From IMG/VR virus record IMGVR_UViG_3300030012_002288, positions 1 through 20,993 of that record: a stretch of DNA of 20,993 nucleotides; one strand, 5' to 3'. The stretch is from a virus. The notes under the pieces were generated by a model. The model searched no databases. It worked only from the letters and a program-made list of their open reading frames with translations, and was not told where the DNA came from. The position numbers and the translations under genes were made by a program. This document shows, one piece after another, positions 1-7,736 of the stretch (its first letter is position 1; the number at the start of each line of letters is the position of its first letter).

Positions 1-12
1 TTGTAATTAAGT

Positions 13-291
13 ATGAACACCAAGGAAACGAAGAAGAATATAATCCAAGCTGGGCAGCGAGCAGTTGAGGAGTTAATTAAAGTAGCTAAAGAAGCTATTG
101 TTGATTCAGATGATGATATATCAGCTGACAGACTCAAAAACGCAGCGGCCACAAAAAAGCTAGCCATATTCGATGCCTTTGAAATACTTAATCGCATTGA
201 AGAAGAAGAAAACTTATTAAACGAAAAACCTAAAGAAGTTAAAGAAGAAAGAACTTTTAAAGGTTTTGCCGAAGGTAGATCTAAGAAATAA
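13..291 (+). CDS. putative small terminase-like packaging protein
   Basis: A 92-residue, highly charged and mostly helical protein directly in front of the large terminase gene. Its position suggests a small terminase subunit, which would recognise phage DNA and hand it to the TerL motor; no DNA-binding motif is clear enough to prove this. The middle (about residues 36-62, with the run KNAAATKKLAIFDAFEIL) looks like a conserved helical oligomerisation segment, followed by a Glu/Lys-rich stretch and a basic end (GFAEGRSKK). The start is well fixed: an in-frame TAA lies at 4-6 and the ATG at 13 is the first start after it. Its TAA shares one base with the terL ATG (TAATG), so the two are probably translationally coupled. 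At 92 aa it is shorter than many small terminases (often 130-200 aa). It could instead be a small conserved accessory protein. Family call is inference from position. Confidence 0.55.
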   Translation: MNTKETKKNIIQAGQRAVEELIKVAKEAIVDSDDDISADRLKNAAATKKLAIFDAFEILNRIEEEENLLNEKPKEVKEERTFKGFAEGRSKK

Positions 292-2501
292 TGTACGAAC
301 AAACACTATACAAAATTTTAAAAGATCATATAAAACCTAAGGTTTTAAAACGTATGAACCGTTACAAAAAATGGGAGTATGGTTATAACAAAGAACACGA
401 TATTGTTATAATAAGTAAAGACGGTACAATAGGGGAGATATACGAAATACAAAACTTAAAAATAGCTTTACCTAAGGCTAAAGAAATACACAAGTTTGAG
501 ACGGATAAATGGGAATATACAGAATATCCTAAAGTATTAAAAAAAATAAAGTCTGTATTTGATTGGGAGGAATATCCTTTAGACTTTAAAGAAAAATGGT
601 ATGATTACATCGATAATGAATTTACTAGAAGAGAAAAAGGCTTTTGGTTTTATAACAAAGGCATTTCTACTTATATCACTGGCACTCATTATATGTACTT
701 GCAGTGGAGTAAAATTGATGTCGGTCAACCTGATTTCCGAGAAGCCAACAGATTATTTTACATATTCTGGGAAGCTTGTAAGGCCGATGCCCGTTGTTAT
801 GGATTGTGCTACCTTAAAAATAGACGATCTGGATTTTCATTTATGGCATCAGGCGAGGTGGTTAACCTGGCAACCATATCCTCTGACTCTAGATATGGAA
901 TACTATCGAAGAGTGGACCAGATGCGAAGAAGATGTTCACGGATAAGGTTGTACCGATATCAGTTAATTACCCCTTCTTTTTCAAGCCAATTCAGGACGG
1001 AATGGACCGCCCCAAGACCGAGCTCGCGTATAGAGTACCCGCGACCAAGTACACCCGTAAGAAACTCGAGACCAACGAGACCCTCAGAGAACTCGATGGA
1101 CTTGACACCACGATCGACTGGAAGAATACCGGTGACAACTCGTACGACGGTGAGAAACTCAAACTACTCGTCCACGACGAAAGCGGTAAATGGGAACGTC
1201 CGACGAACATCCTCAACAACTGGAGGGTTACGAAAACGTGTTTACGATTAGGTAGTAGAATTATAGGAAAGTGTATGATGGGTTCAACTAGTAACTCATT
1301 AGATAAAGGTGGAGACAATTTTAAAAAACTATACAATGACTCAGACGTCACTCAACGAAATGCGAATGGACAAACTCGCTCTGGATTATATAGCTTGTTT
1401 ATACCTATGGAGTGGAATTACGAAGGATACATTGATTCTCATGGATTACCTGTCTTCGATACACCAAAAAAAGCAAAACAAGGGCCTCAGGGTGAAATAA
1501 TAGATTTAGGTGTAATAGAATATTGGGATAATGAAGTAGAGGGTCTTAAAAAAGATCAAGATGCTTTAAATGAATTTTATAGACAATTTCCTCGAACTAC
1601 TAAGCATGCGTTTAGAGATGAATCAAAGGAATCGTTATTTAATCTAACTAAAATCTACGAACAAATAGATTTTAATGAAGATCTTAAAAATTCAATAAGT
1701 GTAACTAAAGGTTCTTTTCAATGGGAGGATGGAAAGCAAGATAGTAAAGTTGTATTCGTTCCAAATAACAACGGTAGATTTTTAATAACATGGGTACCGC
1801 CAGTTCATTTACAAAATAAAAGATATAACAAAAACGGTAAAAATTATCCTAGCAACGAACATATTGGCGCTTTTGGATGTGATCCTTACGATATATCAGG
1901 AACCGTAGACAAAAGAGGTTCTAAAGGATCTCTACATGGCTTAACTAAGTTTTCAATGGAAGATGCGCCACCTAATCATTTCTTTTTAGAATATATCGCT
2001 AGACCTCAAACAGCGGAAATATTTTTTGAAGACGTACTAATGGCTTGTGTTTTTTATGGAATGCCTATACTTATTGAAAATAACAAACCTAGAATATTAT
2101 ATTATTTTAAAAGAAGAGGTTATAGAGGTTTCGCTATGAATAGACCTGATAAAAAATACAACAAATTGTCTGTAACAGAAAGAGAAATTGGAGGTATTCC
2201 AAATTCCAGTGAAGATATAAAACAAGCTCACGCATCAGCTATAGAAACATACATAGAGCATTTTGTTGGATTAAAAGAATCTGGCTACGGAGATGTTTAT
2301 TTTCAAAGAACATTAGAAGATTGGGCTAAGTTTAATATAAACAATAGAACAAAGCACGATGCTTCTATTAGTTCAGGACTTGCTCTTATGGCCTGTAATA
2401 AGCATAGGTATTCTCCAGTAAATAAAAAAATTATAAAACCTGTAGATTTAGGTATCAAAAGATACGACAACAGGGGAACTACATCAAAAATAATAAGTTA
2501 A
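291..2501 (+). CDS. terL: terminase large subunit (packaging ATPase-nuclease)
   Basis: Motor that pumps DNA into the procapsid through the portal and cuts it to genome length. Visible motifs: a terminase-type Walker A with an upstream Lys (KNRRSGFS, residues 176-183), Walker B LKLLVHDE with D296-E297, and a coupling-type motif GSTSN at 331-335. The C-terminal RNase H-like nuclease shows D531/D534 (GCDPYD), E596 in ILIENN and D690 in TKHDASIS, the expected acidic metal-binding set. A length of 736 aa fits crAss-like large terminases, longer than the usual 450-600 aa. Runs such as TCLRLGSRIIGKCMMGSTSN and MEDAPPNHFFLEYIARPQTA agree with what I remember of crAss-like and uncultured marine phage terminases. 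It starts inside the upstream stop codon and ends exactly where the portal gene begins. Oddity: about bases 781-1245 (residues ~164-318) are far richer in G+C than the rest, while the protein stays normal; see the separate entry. Confidence 0.95.
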   Translation: MYEQTLYKILKDHIKPKVLKRMNRYKKWEYGYNKEHDIVIISKDGTIGEIYEIQNLKIALPKAKEIHKFETDKWEYTEYPKVLKKIKSVFDWEEYPLDFKEKWYDYIDNEFTRREKGFWFYNKGISTYITGTHYMYLQWSKIDVGQPDFREANRLFYIFWEACKADARCYGLCYLKNRRSGFSFMASGEVVNLATISSDSRYGILSKSGPDAKKMFTDKVVPISVNYPFFFKPIQDGMDRPKTELAYRVPATKYTRKKLETNETLRELDGLDTTIDWKNTGDNSYDGEKLKLLVHDESGKWERPTNILNNWRVTKTCLRLGSRIIGKCMMGSTSNSLDKGGDNFKKLYNDSDVTQRNANGQTRSGLYSLFIPMEWNYEGYIDSHGLPVFDTPKKAKQGPQGEIIDLGVIEYWDNEVEGLKKDQDALNEFYRQFPRTTKHAFRDESKESLFNLTKIYEQIDFNEDLKNSISVTKGSFQWEDGKQDSKVVFVPNNNGRFLITWVPPVHLQNKRYNKNGKNYPSNEHIGAFGCDPYDISGTVDKRGSKGSLHGLTKFSMEDAPPNHFFLEYIARPQTAEIFFEDVLMACVFYGMPILIENNKPRILYYFKRRGYRGFAMNRPDKKYNKLSVTEREIGGIPNSSEDIKQAHASAIETYIEHFVGLKESGYGDVYFQRTLEDWAKFNINNRTKHDASISSGLALMACNKHRYSPVNKKIIKPVDLGIKRYDNRGTTSKIIS
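781..1245 (+). other. GC-rich, codon-shifted tract inside terL
   Basis: By hand count the 60-base lines from 961 to 1200 have 50-53% G+C, and 781-960 about 42-47%, while lines at 481-540 and 1501-1560 have 28-30%. The change is mainly synonymous: the tract prefers GAC, AAC, ACC, CTC, AAG and TAC where the rest of the gene prefers A/T-ending codons. The right edge is abrupt near 1240-1245, just before the conserved coupling-motif region. The reading frame and family motifs continue unbroken, so this is not an inserted gene, intron or intein. Import from a higher-GC relative by recombination, or repair conversion around a homing site, would explain it; an overlapping function or an assembly chimera are alternatives. 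Confidence 0.8.
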
Positions 2502-4907
2502 ATGAATATATATACTAATTCAAATAGCGCTTTTCCAAGTCAAGTAGTTAGCAATGCTGAAAAAGCTAGCATGGAATACGGTAGTCAAGTGGCTATGGCT
2601 ATTGAATATGAGTGGTTCAAATCAGGTAGAATGAACGGTAACGCTTATTTAACCAATTGGAATAATTTTAATACATTAAGATTATACGCTAGAGGCGAGC
2701 AACCAGTTCAAAAATATAAAGATGAATTATCTATTAATGGTGATTTGTCTTATCTTAATTTAGACTGGAAACCAGTTCCTATTTTATCTAAGTTTGTGGA
2801 TATTGTTGTTAACGGTATATCAGAACGTTCTTATGACGTTAAAGCTTATGCTCAAGATCCAGAGTCTATAAAGAAAAGAACAGAGTATGCTTCTAAAATC
2901 TACGAAGATATGCTGGCTCAAGATTATTTAGATAATTTAAAGCAGACTTTAGGTATAGATTTATATCAAACTTTAAACCCTGAATTATTGCCAGAAAATG
3001 AAGAAGAATTAGAACTTCATATGCAACTTTCGTATAAACAAAGCATTGAAATTGCAGAAGAAGAAGCTATATCTTCTATAATGGCTCAAAATAAGTATGA
3101 ACTAGTAAAAAGAAGGTTAAACATGGATTTAGCTGTTTGCGGTATTGCAGCGGCTAAAACTAGTTTTAATACAGCTAATGGAGTTACCATTGATTACGTA
3201 GATCCAGCTTATATGGTTTATTCATATACTGAAGATCCTAATTTTGAAGATATATATTATGTAGGTGAAATAAAATCTATAACAATACCAGAACTCAAAA
3301 AAGAGTTTCCAAACATATCTGAAAGAGAATTAGAACGTATACAACAAATGCCAGGCAATAGACAATATATAACTGGCTGGGGTGGATATGATGAAAATAC
3401 AGTACAGGTTTTATACTTTGATTACAAAACATACAATGATCAAGTTTTTAAAATAAAGCAAACTGATCAAGGTTTAATGAAAGCTATTGAAAAAGACGAT
3501 AGTTTTAATCCACCAGAAAATGATAACTTTGAAAGAGTTTCAAGATCTATTGAGGTTTTATACCATGGTGCTAAAGTATTAGGAACGGATACAATGTTAA
3601 AATGGGAGTTGGCGGAAAACATGTCAAGACCTTACGCTGATACTACCAAAGTAAAAATGAATTATGCTATTTGTTCGCCTAGAATGTATAAAGGCAGAAT
3701 AGAAAGTTTAGTTAGTAAATGTATTGGTTTTGCTGATATGATTCAAATAACTCATTTAAAGCTACAACAAGTGATGTCTAGAATAGTACCAGACGGTGTT
3801 TATTTAGATATGGATGGACTTGCTGAAGTTGATCTTGGTAATGGTACTAATTATAACCCGGCTGAAGCATTAAATATGTATTTTCAAACAGGTTCGATTG
3901 TAGGTAGATCTCTTACTCAAGATGGTGATATGAATCCTGGAAAAGTACCAATTCAAGAATTAAACTCTAGTTCTGGTCAAGGCAAAATACAAAGTCTTAT
4001 AAATACATATCAGTACTATTTACAGATGATACGCGATGTGACGGGATTAAACGAAGCTAGAGATGGAAGCACTCCAGATAAAGGCACTTTAGTAGGTCTA
4101 CAAAAAATGGCTGCTAATGCTTCTAACGTTGCCACAAGACATATAAAACAATCTTCATCTTATTTAACACTTAGAGTTGCTGAAAACATAGCTCTTAAAT
4201 TAGCGGATGCTTTACAATTTCCTTTAACAGCAGAATCATTAACTAATTCTATTAGCACTTATAATGTTAACACGTTAAAAGAGGTTGCTAATTTAAACTT
4301 ACATGATTTTGGAATTTTCTTAGAGCTAGAGCCTGATGATGAGGAAAAAGCTCAGTTAGAAGCAAACATTCAGGTTGCTTTGCAGCAAGGCGGTATAGAT
4401 CTTGAAGACGCTATAGATTTAAGACAAATTAAAAATCTTAAATTAGCAAATCAACTTCTTAAAGTTAAGCGTAAAGCAAAGGCAAAACAAGATCAAGAAA
4501 ATGCTCAGGCTAATATTAGAGCTCAAGCGGAATCTCAAGCAGAGGCTAATGAAAAAATTGCAATGAATGAAGTTCAGAAGCAAGAAGCAATTAGCGGTTC
4601 TAAAGTTCAATACGAGCAGTCTAGAACTCAAATGGAAATTCAAAAAATGCAGATTCAAGCTCAGCTTGATCAGCAAAAAATGCAAATGCAACATCAATTT
4701 GACATGGAGTTGGCTAAATTACAAGCTCAAGCTCAAGGTCAAAAGGAACAGCAGAGAGAAGCTGCAAAAGACAAGCGTATAAAAATGGAAGGTACGCAGC
4801 AAAGTAAGATGATAGATCAAAGAAAAAATAATTTATTACCAATAGACTTCCAAGAAGATACAGGTGGCCAATCGCAAATGATAGCTACCCCCGAGCAACA
4901 AGCTTAA
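2502..4907 (+). CDS. portal protein (crAss-like)
   Basis: Dodecameric ring at the special capsid vertex through which DNA enters and leaves and on which the tail is built. The call rests on position between terL and scaffold, on length (801 aa; crAss-like portals are close to 800 aa) and on the motif TGLNEARDGS at residues 514-523 followed by LVGLQKMAANASN and ATRHI, which I recall from portals of this group. Residues 1-500 are mixed alpha/beta; from about 655 to the end the chain is extremely rich in Gln, Met, Ala, Lys and Glu, and looks like one long helical barrel or coiled coil with a disordered last 30 residues. The ATG directly follows the terL TAA with no spacer, so the start depends on coupling rather than on a Shine-Dalgarno site. 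Good confidence in the role, no catalytic residues expected. Confidence 0.85.
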   Translation: MNIYTNSNSAFPSQVVSNAEKASMEYGSQVAMAIEYEWFKSGRMNGNAYLTNWNNFNTLRLYARGEQPVQKYKDELSINGDLSYLNLDWKPVPILSKFVDIVVNGISERSYDVKAYAQDPESIKKRTEYASKIYEDMLAQDYLDNLKQTLGIDLYQTLNPELLPENEEELELHMQLSYKQSIEIAEEEAISSIMAQNKYELVKRRLNMDLAVCGIAAAKTSFNTANGVTIDYVDPAYMVYSYTEDPNFEDIYYVGEIKSITIPELKKEFPNISERELERIQQMPGNRQYITGWGGYDENTVQVLYFDYKTYNDQVFKIKQTDQGLMKAIEKDDSFNPPENDNFERVSRSIEVLYHGAKVLGTDTMLKWELAENMSRPYADTTKVKMNYAICSPRMYKGRIESLVSKCIGFADMIQITHLKLQQVMSRIVPDGVYLDMDGLAEVDLGNGTNYNPAEALNMYFQTGSIVGRSLTQDGDMNPGKVPIQELNSSSGQGKIQSLINTYQYYLQMIRDVTGLNEARDGSTPDKGTLVGLQKMAANASNVATRHIKQSSSYLTLRVAENIALKLADALQFPLTAESLTNSISTYNVNTLKEVANLNLHDFGIFLELEPDDEEKAQLEANIQVALQQGGIDLEDAIDLRQIKNLKLANQLLKVKRKAKAKQDQENAQANIRAQAESQAEANEKIAMNEVQKQEAISGSKVQYEQSRTQMEIQKMQIQAQLDQQKMQMQHQFDMELAKLQAQAQGQKEQQREAAKDKRIKMEGTQQSKMIDQRKNNLLPIDFQEDTGGQSQMIATPEQQA

Positions 4908-4909
4908 AA

Positions 4910-4938
4910 TTTTATTAATTATTTAATTATATTATATT
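4910..4938 (+). promoter_or_regulatory. A/T leader element, copy 1 (before scaffold gene)
   Basis: All A/T sequence ending at the scaffold ATG. Read through to the ATG it is 32 nt long (4910-4941) and matches 29 of 32 positions of the leader before the gene at 7737 (7708-7739), in the same position relative to the start. The core TAATTATATTATA (4924-4936) also occurs exactly at 16191-16203. It may be a phage late promoter, a translation enhancer, or both; it fits no standard -35/-10 pair I can name with confidence. Function is inference, the match is directly seen. Confidence 0.5.
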
Positions 4939-6144
4939 ATGTCAGAAGTAAAAACAAATGAACCTGTTAAACAGGAAGGTGAGTTTAAGTTAAAAACAAA
5001 AAAGAAAACACCTAAAAAATTAAACGAAACAAAAGATAACATTACAAAAGTAAATGTTAATCCAAAAGAACCTTTAGTAGAATTAGAAGATAACGTAACT
5101 AAGGTTGAAATTAAAAAAGAAGACGATGCCATTCAAATCGGAGAAACAAAGGAGGTATCTGTGGAAGAACCATCCGGAGATAGCGCAAAGGTGGGAGAAC
5201 CTGTACAAGAGTCCAACGAGACTGCTGAAGGGTTTTCTCCGATCCAAGAAGTAACAGAAGCTGAAGTAAAACAAGTTGAAGCAGAAGTTAAAGAAGCTAT
5301 AAGAGATGAAAAAATATTAGGTAAATCATTACCGGAAAATATTGAAAAGCTAGTTTTGTTTATGGAAGAAACCGGTGGGACAATAGAAGATTATACTCGT
5401 CTTAACGCTGATTATAGCAATATAGATGATAAAACTCTTATAAAAGAGTATTATAAAAAAAATAAACCCTATTTAGATTCTGAAGATCTTGATCTTTTGT
5501 TAGAAGATTTTGACTACGATGAAGACTTAGATGAAGAAAGGGATATACGCAAAAAGAAACTTGCGTTTAAAGAAGAAGTTGCGAAAGCCAAAAACTTTTT
5601 AGAGGAAACAAAGAGTAAATATTACGACGAGATCAAGTTGAGACCGGGCGTTACTCAGGAACAACAAAAAGCTATGGATTTTTTCAATAGATATAACAAG
5701 GAGCAAGAACAAGCTGAGCAACAGCATCAATTGTTTAAAGATAATACAAAAAAGCTTTTTAGCAATGATTTCAAAGGTTTTGATATCAGTGTTGGTGAAA
5801 AGAAATATAAGTATAACATTCAAAACAAAGATAAAGTTGCAGAAAGCCAGTCTAATATAACAAACCTCGTTGGGAAGTTCCTAGACGAAAATGGTAATGT
5901 TAAAGACGTTAATGGTTATCACAAAGCTATTTATGCTGCTGAAAATGTAGATAAGATTGCCGCTCATTTTTATGAGCAAGGAAAAGCAGATGCTGTAAAA
6001 GACGTTGTAAACAAATCAAAAAACCTAAGTGACACTAAAGCTAGGACTACGCAGGGTGATGTGTTTATCGGCGGGCTTAAAGTTAAAGCCATTTCAGGCG
6101 CTGACTCTACAAAGCTAAAAATAAAAACAAAAAAATTTAACTAA
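4939..6144 (+). CDS. putative capsid scaffolding protein
   Basis: A 401-residue, very charged protein between portal and major capsid genes, the usual place for a scaffold that guides procapsid assembly and is then removed. It has the composition expected of one: a Lys/Glu-rich disordered N-terminus, an acidic middle (about residues 178-203, DLDLLLEDFDYDEDLDEERD), a helical coiled-coil stretch (about 205-275) and a strongly basic C-terminus (KLKIKTKKFN), the part that in many scaffolds binds the capsid inner wall. The segment AAHFYEQGKADAVKDVVNKSK near the end resembles conserved helices of phage scaffolds. No protease active site is visible, so it is not obviously a scaffold-protease fusion. 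Residues about 70-103 are encoded by a GC-rich patch. The ATG at 4939 follows a 31-base A/T spacer with the shared leader element. Role inferred from order and composition. Confidence 0.7.
   Translation: MSEVKTNEPVKQEGEFKLKTKKKTPKKLNETKDNITKVNVNPKEPLVELEDNVTKVEIKKEDDAIQIGETKEVSVEEPSGDSAKVGEPVQESNETAEGFSPIQEVTEAEVKQVEAEVKEAIRDEKILGKSLPENIEKLVLFMEETGGTIEDYTRLNADYSNIDDKTLIKEYYKKNKPYLDSEDLDLLLEDFDYDEDLDEERDIRKKKLAFKEEVAKAKNFLEETKSKYYDEIKLRPGVTQEQQKAMDFFNRYNKEQEQAEQQHQLFKDNTKKLFSNDFKGFDISVGEKKYKYNIQNKDKVAESQSNITNLVGKFLDENGNVKDVNGYHKAIYAAENVDKIAAHFYEQGKADAVKDVVNKSKNLSDTKARTTQGDVFIGGLKVKAISGADSTKLKIKTKKFN
5146..5245 (+). other. GC-rich patch in scaffold N-terminal linker
   Basis: The line 5161-5220 holds about 53% G+C and the patch as a whole close to 50%, against roughly 30% in neighbouring sequence. 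It encodes a low-complexity acidic, Ser/Gly/Pro-containing linker (about residues 70-103, including EEPSGDSAKVGEP). The flanking coding sequence returns at once to A/T-rich Lys/Glu codons. Part of the effect is amino-acid choice (Gly, Pro, Ala), part is codon choice. It resembles the patch near 20576 in composition and linker type. Confidence 0.55.
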
Positions 6145-6158
6145 AAAAACTTAAAATT

Positions 6159-7652
6159 ATGAGTTTAACTCCTCAATTTGGTAGTTTAATACCTAATCCT
6201 ACACAGGAAGTATTAAATAGTAACTACCTACAATTTAACACTGGTGCTGCTGCAACTGGTGGTGATTCTTTCGCCCAGCAGTATTTACCAGAAATTTACG
6301 AACAAGAAGTAGAGCGTTATGGAAACAGAACGTTATCTGGTTTCTTACGTATGGTTGGCGCTGAAATGCCAATGACATCTGATCAAGTAATTTGGTCTGA
6401 GCAAAATAGACTGCATATTGCTTACACTGATTTTGGTGTAGGTGCTAATGGTGCTGCTCCTATTGATAACGTTATCACGCTTCCTGCTGGTCAAAATGTT
6501 GTTGTATCTGTTAATGATACAATTGTATTCTTGAACCCAGTAAACGGTAGAGAATCAAAAGCTATTGTAAGTGCTGTTACTGCTTTAGGTGCTGGTGGTA
6601 ATTTCACTGTAACTCCTTTTGACGGTGCTGGTCTTATCGGCGTTGGCGCTTGGTCTGGTGTAGCCGCTAATTTCGCTGCTGGTGCAGGACCTGCTGGCAT
6701 TAAGTGCTTTGTATACGGATCTGCTTATACTAAAGGAACTACTATTGGTGCTGGAAGTGCTGGTAATGGTGCCGCTAGAAACTCTATAGAACCTGTTTTA
6801 ACTCAATTTTCTAACTCACCAATCATTATTAGAGATCAATACACTGTATCTGGATCTGATATGGCTCAAATTGGATGGGTTGAAGTTGCTACTGAAGACG
6901 GTGCGTCTGGATACTTATGGTATTTAAAAGCTGAATCTGAAACTCGTTTGCGTTTTGAAGATTACTTAGAAATGTCTATGGTTGAAAGTGAGTATAACCA
7001 AATTGCTGCTGGTGTAAACACAGCTGCTGGTTTGCCAGGATCTGAAGGTCTATTTGCTGCTATCCAATCTCGTGGTAATGTACAAGTAGGATTTACTGCT
7101 GCTTCTGGACTTAGTGATTTCGATGAAATATTGAAAAACTTAGATACTCAAGGTGCTATTGAAGAAAACATGTTGTTCTTAAATAGACAAACAGCTCTTG
7201 ATTTTGATGATATGCTAGCTGCAATCTCTGGTGGAACTGCCGGTGGTACTGCATTTGGTTTATTTGAAAACTCTGAGGAAATGGCATTAAATCTTGGATT
7301 TAGTGGTTTCCGTAGAGGATCTTATGATTTCTACAAAACTGATTGGAAATACTTAAACGATGCTTCAACTCGTGGCGCTATCAACGGAATTAGTTCTATT
7401 GAAGGTGTATTGATACCAGCTGGAACATCAACTGTTTATGACCAAGTTTTAGGAACTAACATCCGTAGACCTTTCTTACATGTACGATACAGAGCTTCAC
7501 AAGCTGACGATCGTCGTATGAAGTCTTGGTTGACTGGTTCTGCTGGTGGTGCATTTACATCTACTTTGGATGCTATGGAAGTAAACTTCCTATCTGAAAG
7601 ATGTTTAGTGACACAAGCTGCTAACAACTTTGTATTATTCAAAGGAGTGTAA
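6159..7652 (+). CDS. major capsid protein (HK97-fold, crAss-like)
   Basis: Main shell protein of the head. Evidence is position directly after the scaffold, length (497 aa, close to crAss-like capsid proteins) and a terminator directly behind the gene. The run YGNRTLSGFLRMVGAEMP (from about residue 54) and the following SDQVIWSEQNRLHI agree with what I remember of major capsid proteins of uncultured marine phages of this kind. Residues about 95-215 are Gly/Ala/Val-rich and beta-prone, probably a surface insertion or extended loop domain on the HK97 core. The C-terminus (RRPFLHVRYRASQADDRRMK to the end) is conserved-looking. Codon use is noticeably more regular than in neighbours (GCT, GGT, GTA favoured), as expected for a very highly expressed gene. 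The 14-base spacer before the ATG is A-rich with no Shine-Dalgarno sequence. HK97 fold itself is inferred from family, not seen. Confidence 0.88.
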   Translation: MSLTPQFGSLIPNPTQEVLNSNYLQFNTGAAATGGDSFAQQYLPEIYEQEVERYGNRTLSGFLRMVGAEMPMTSDQVIWSEQNRLHIAYTDFGVGANGAAPIDNVITLPAGQNVVVSVNDTIVFLNPVNGRESKAIVSAVTALGAGGNFTVTPFDGAGLIGVGAWSGVAANFAAGAGPAGIKCFVYGSAYTKGTTIGAGSAGNGAARNSIEPVLTQFSNSPIIIRDQYTVSGSDMAQIGWVEVATEDGASGYLWYLKAESETRLRFEDYLEMSMVESEYNQIAAGVNTAAGLPGSEGLFAAIQSRGNVQVGFTAASGLSDFDEILKNLDTQGAIEENMLFLNRQTALDFDDMLAAISGGTAGGTAFGLFENSEEMALNLGFSGFRRGSYDFYKTDWKYLNDASTRGAINGISSIEGVLIPAGTSTVYDQVLGTNIRRPFLHVRYRASQADDRRMKSWLTGSAGGAFTSTLDAMEVNFLSERCLVTQAANNFVLFKGV

Positions 7653-7667
7653 TTACTTCTTAAAACT

Positions 7668-7710
7668 AAACCCCACGGGGCTACACAGTGAGCGTAGCCC
7701 TGGGGTTTTT
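7668..7710 (+). terminator. Rho-independent terminator after major capsid gene
   Basis: Starting 16 bases after the capsid stop, AAACCCCA (7668-7675) pairs with TGGGGTTT (7701-7708), and GGGCTAC (7678-7684) with GTAGCCC (7694-7700), leaving a 2-nt bulge (CG) and a 9-nt loop (ACAGTGAGC). The right arm runs into a T tract (7706-7711). This is a long, G/C-rich hairpin in otherwise A/T-rich sequence, so the call is strong. It should end the transcript carrying scaffold and capsid. Its T tract merges with the leader of the next gene. Confidence 0.92.
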
Positions 7711-7736
7711 TATTAACTATTTAATCTTATTATATT
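7708..7736 (+). promoter_or_regulatory. A/T leader element, copy 2 (before post-capsid gene)
   Basis: Second copy of the leader seen before the scaffold gene: 29 of 32 positions identical when read through the ATG (7708-7739). Because a strong terminator lies immediately upstream, the gene at 7737 needs either its own promoter here or read-through, which makes a promoter role for this element more likely. Promoter identity is inference. Confidence 0.55.

Noticed and set aside
1-12. Tail of a preceding gene (TTG TAA at 1-6)
   Set aside because: Two codons cannot show whether an upstream gene ends here.
1018-1026. The 9-mer CCGAGCTCG occurs in both the terL GC tract and the patch at 20597-20605
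   Set aside because: A 9-base match between two GC-rich tracts of about 460 and 65 bases is not rare enough by chance to mean a shared origin.
781-1245. Intron, intein or inserted homing gene inside terL
   Set aside because: The frame is continuous and the ATPase motifs follow at normal spacing; no extra domain or splice-type sequence is present.
601-1251. A 216-codon open frame on the + strand overlapping terL
   Set aside because: It lies out of frame inside terL and its second half is Arg/Ser/Thr-rich, just what C-ending terL codons give in another frame. It stays open mainly because the GC-rich tract has few stops. No leader or independent support.
992-1351. A 119-codon antisense frame in terL
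   Set aside because: Ser/Leu/Val-rich shadow of the same GC-rich tract; nothing suggests translation.
4443-4697. Antisense frame in the portal C-terminal tail, and a + strand frame at 4567-4782
   Set aside because: Both are mirror products of the Gln/Lys-rich repetitive tail; the translations are Leu/Phe- or Lys-rich low-complexity sequence.
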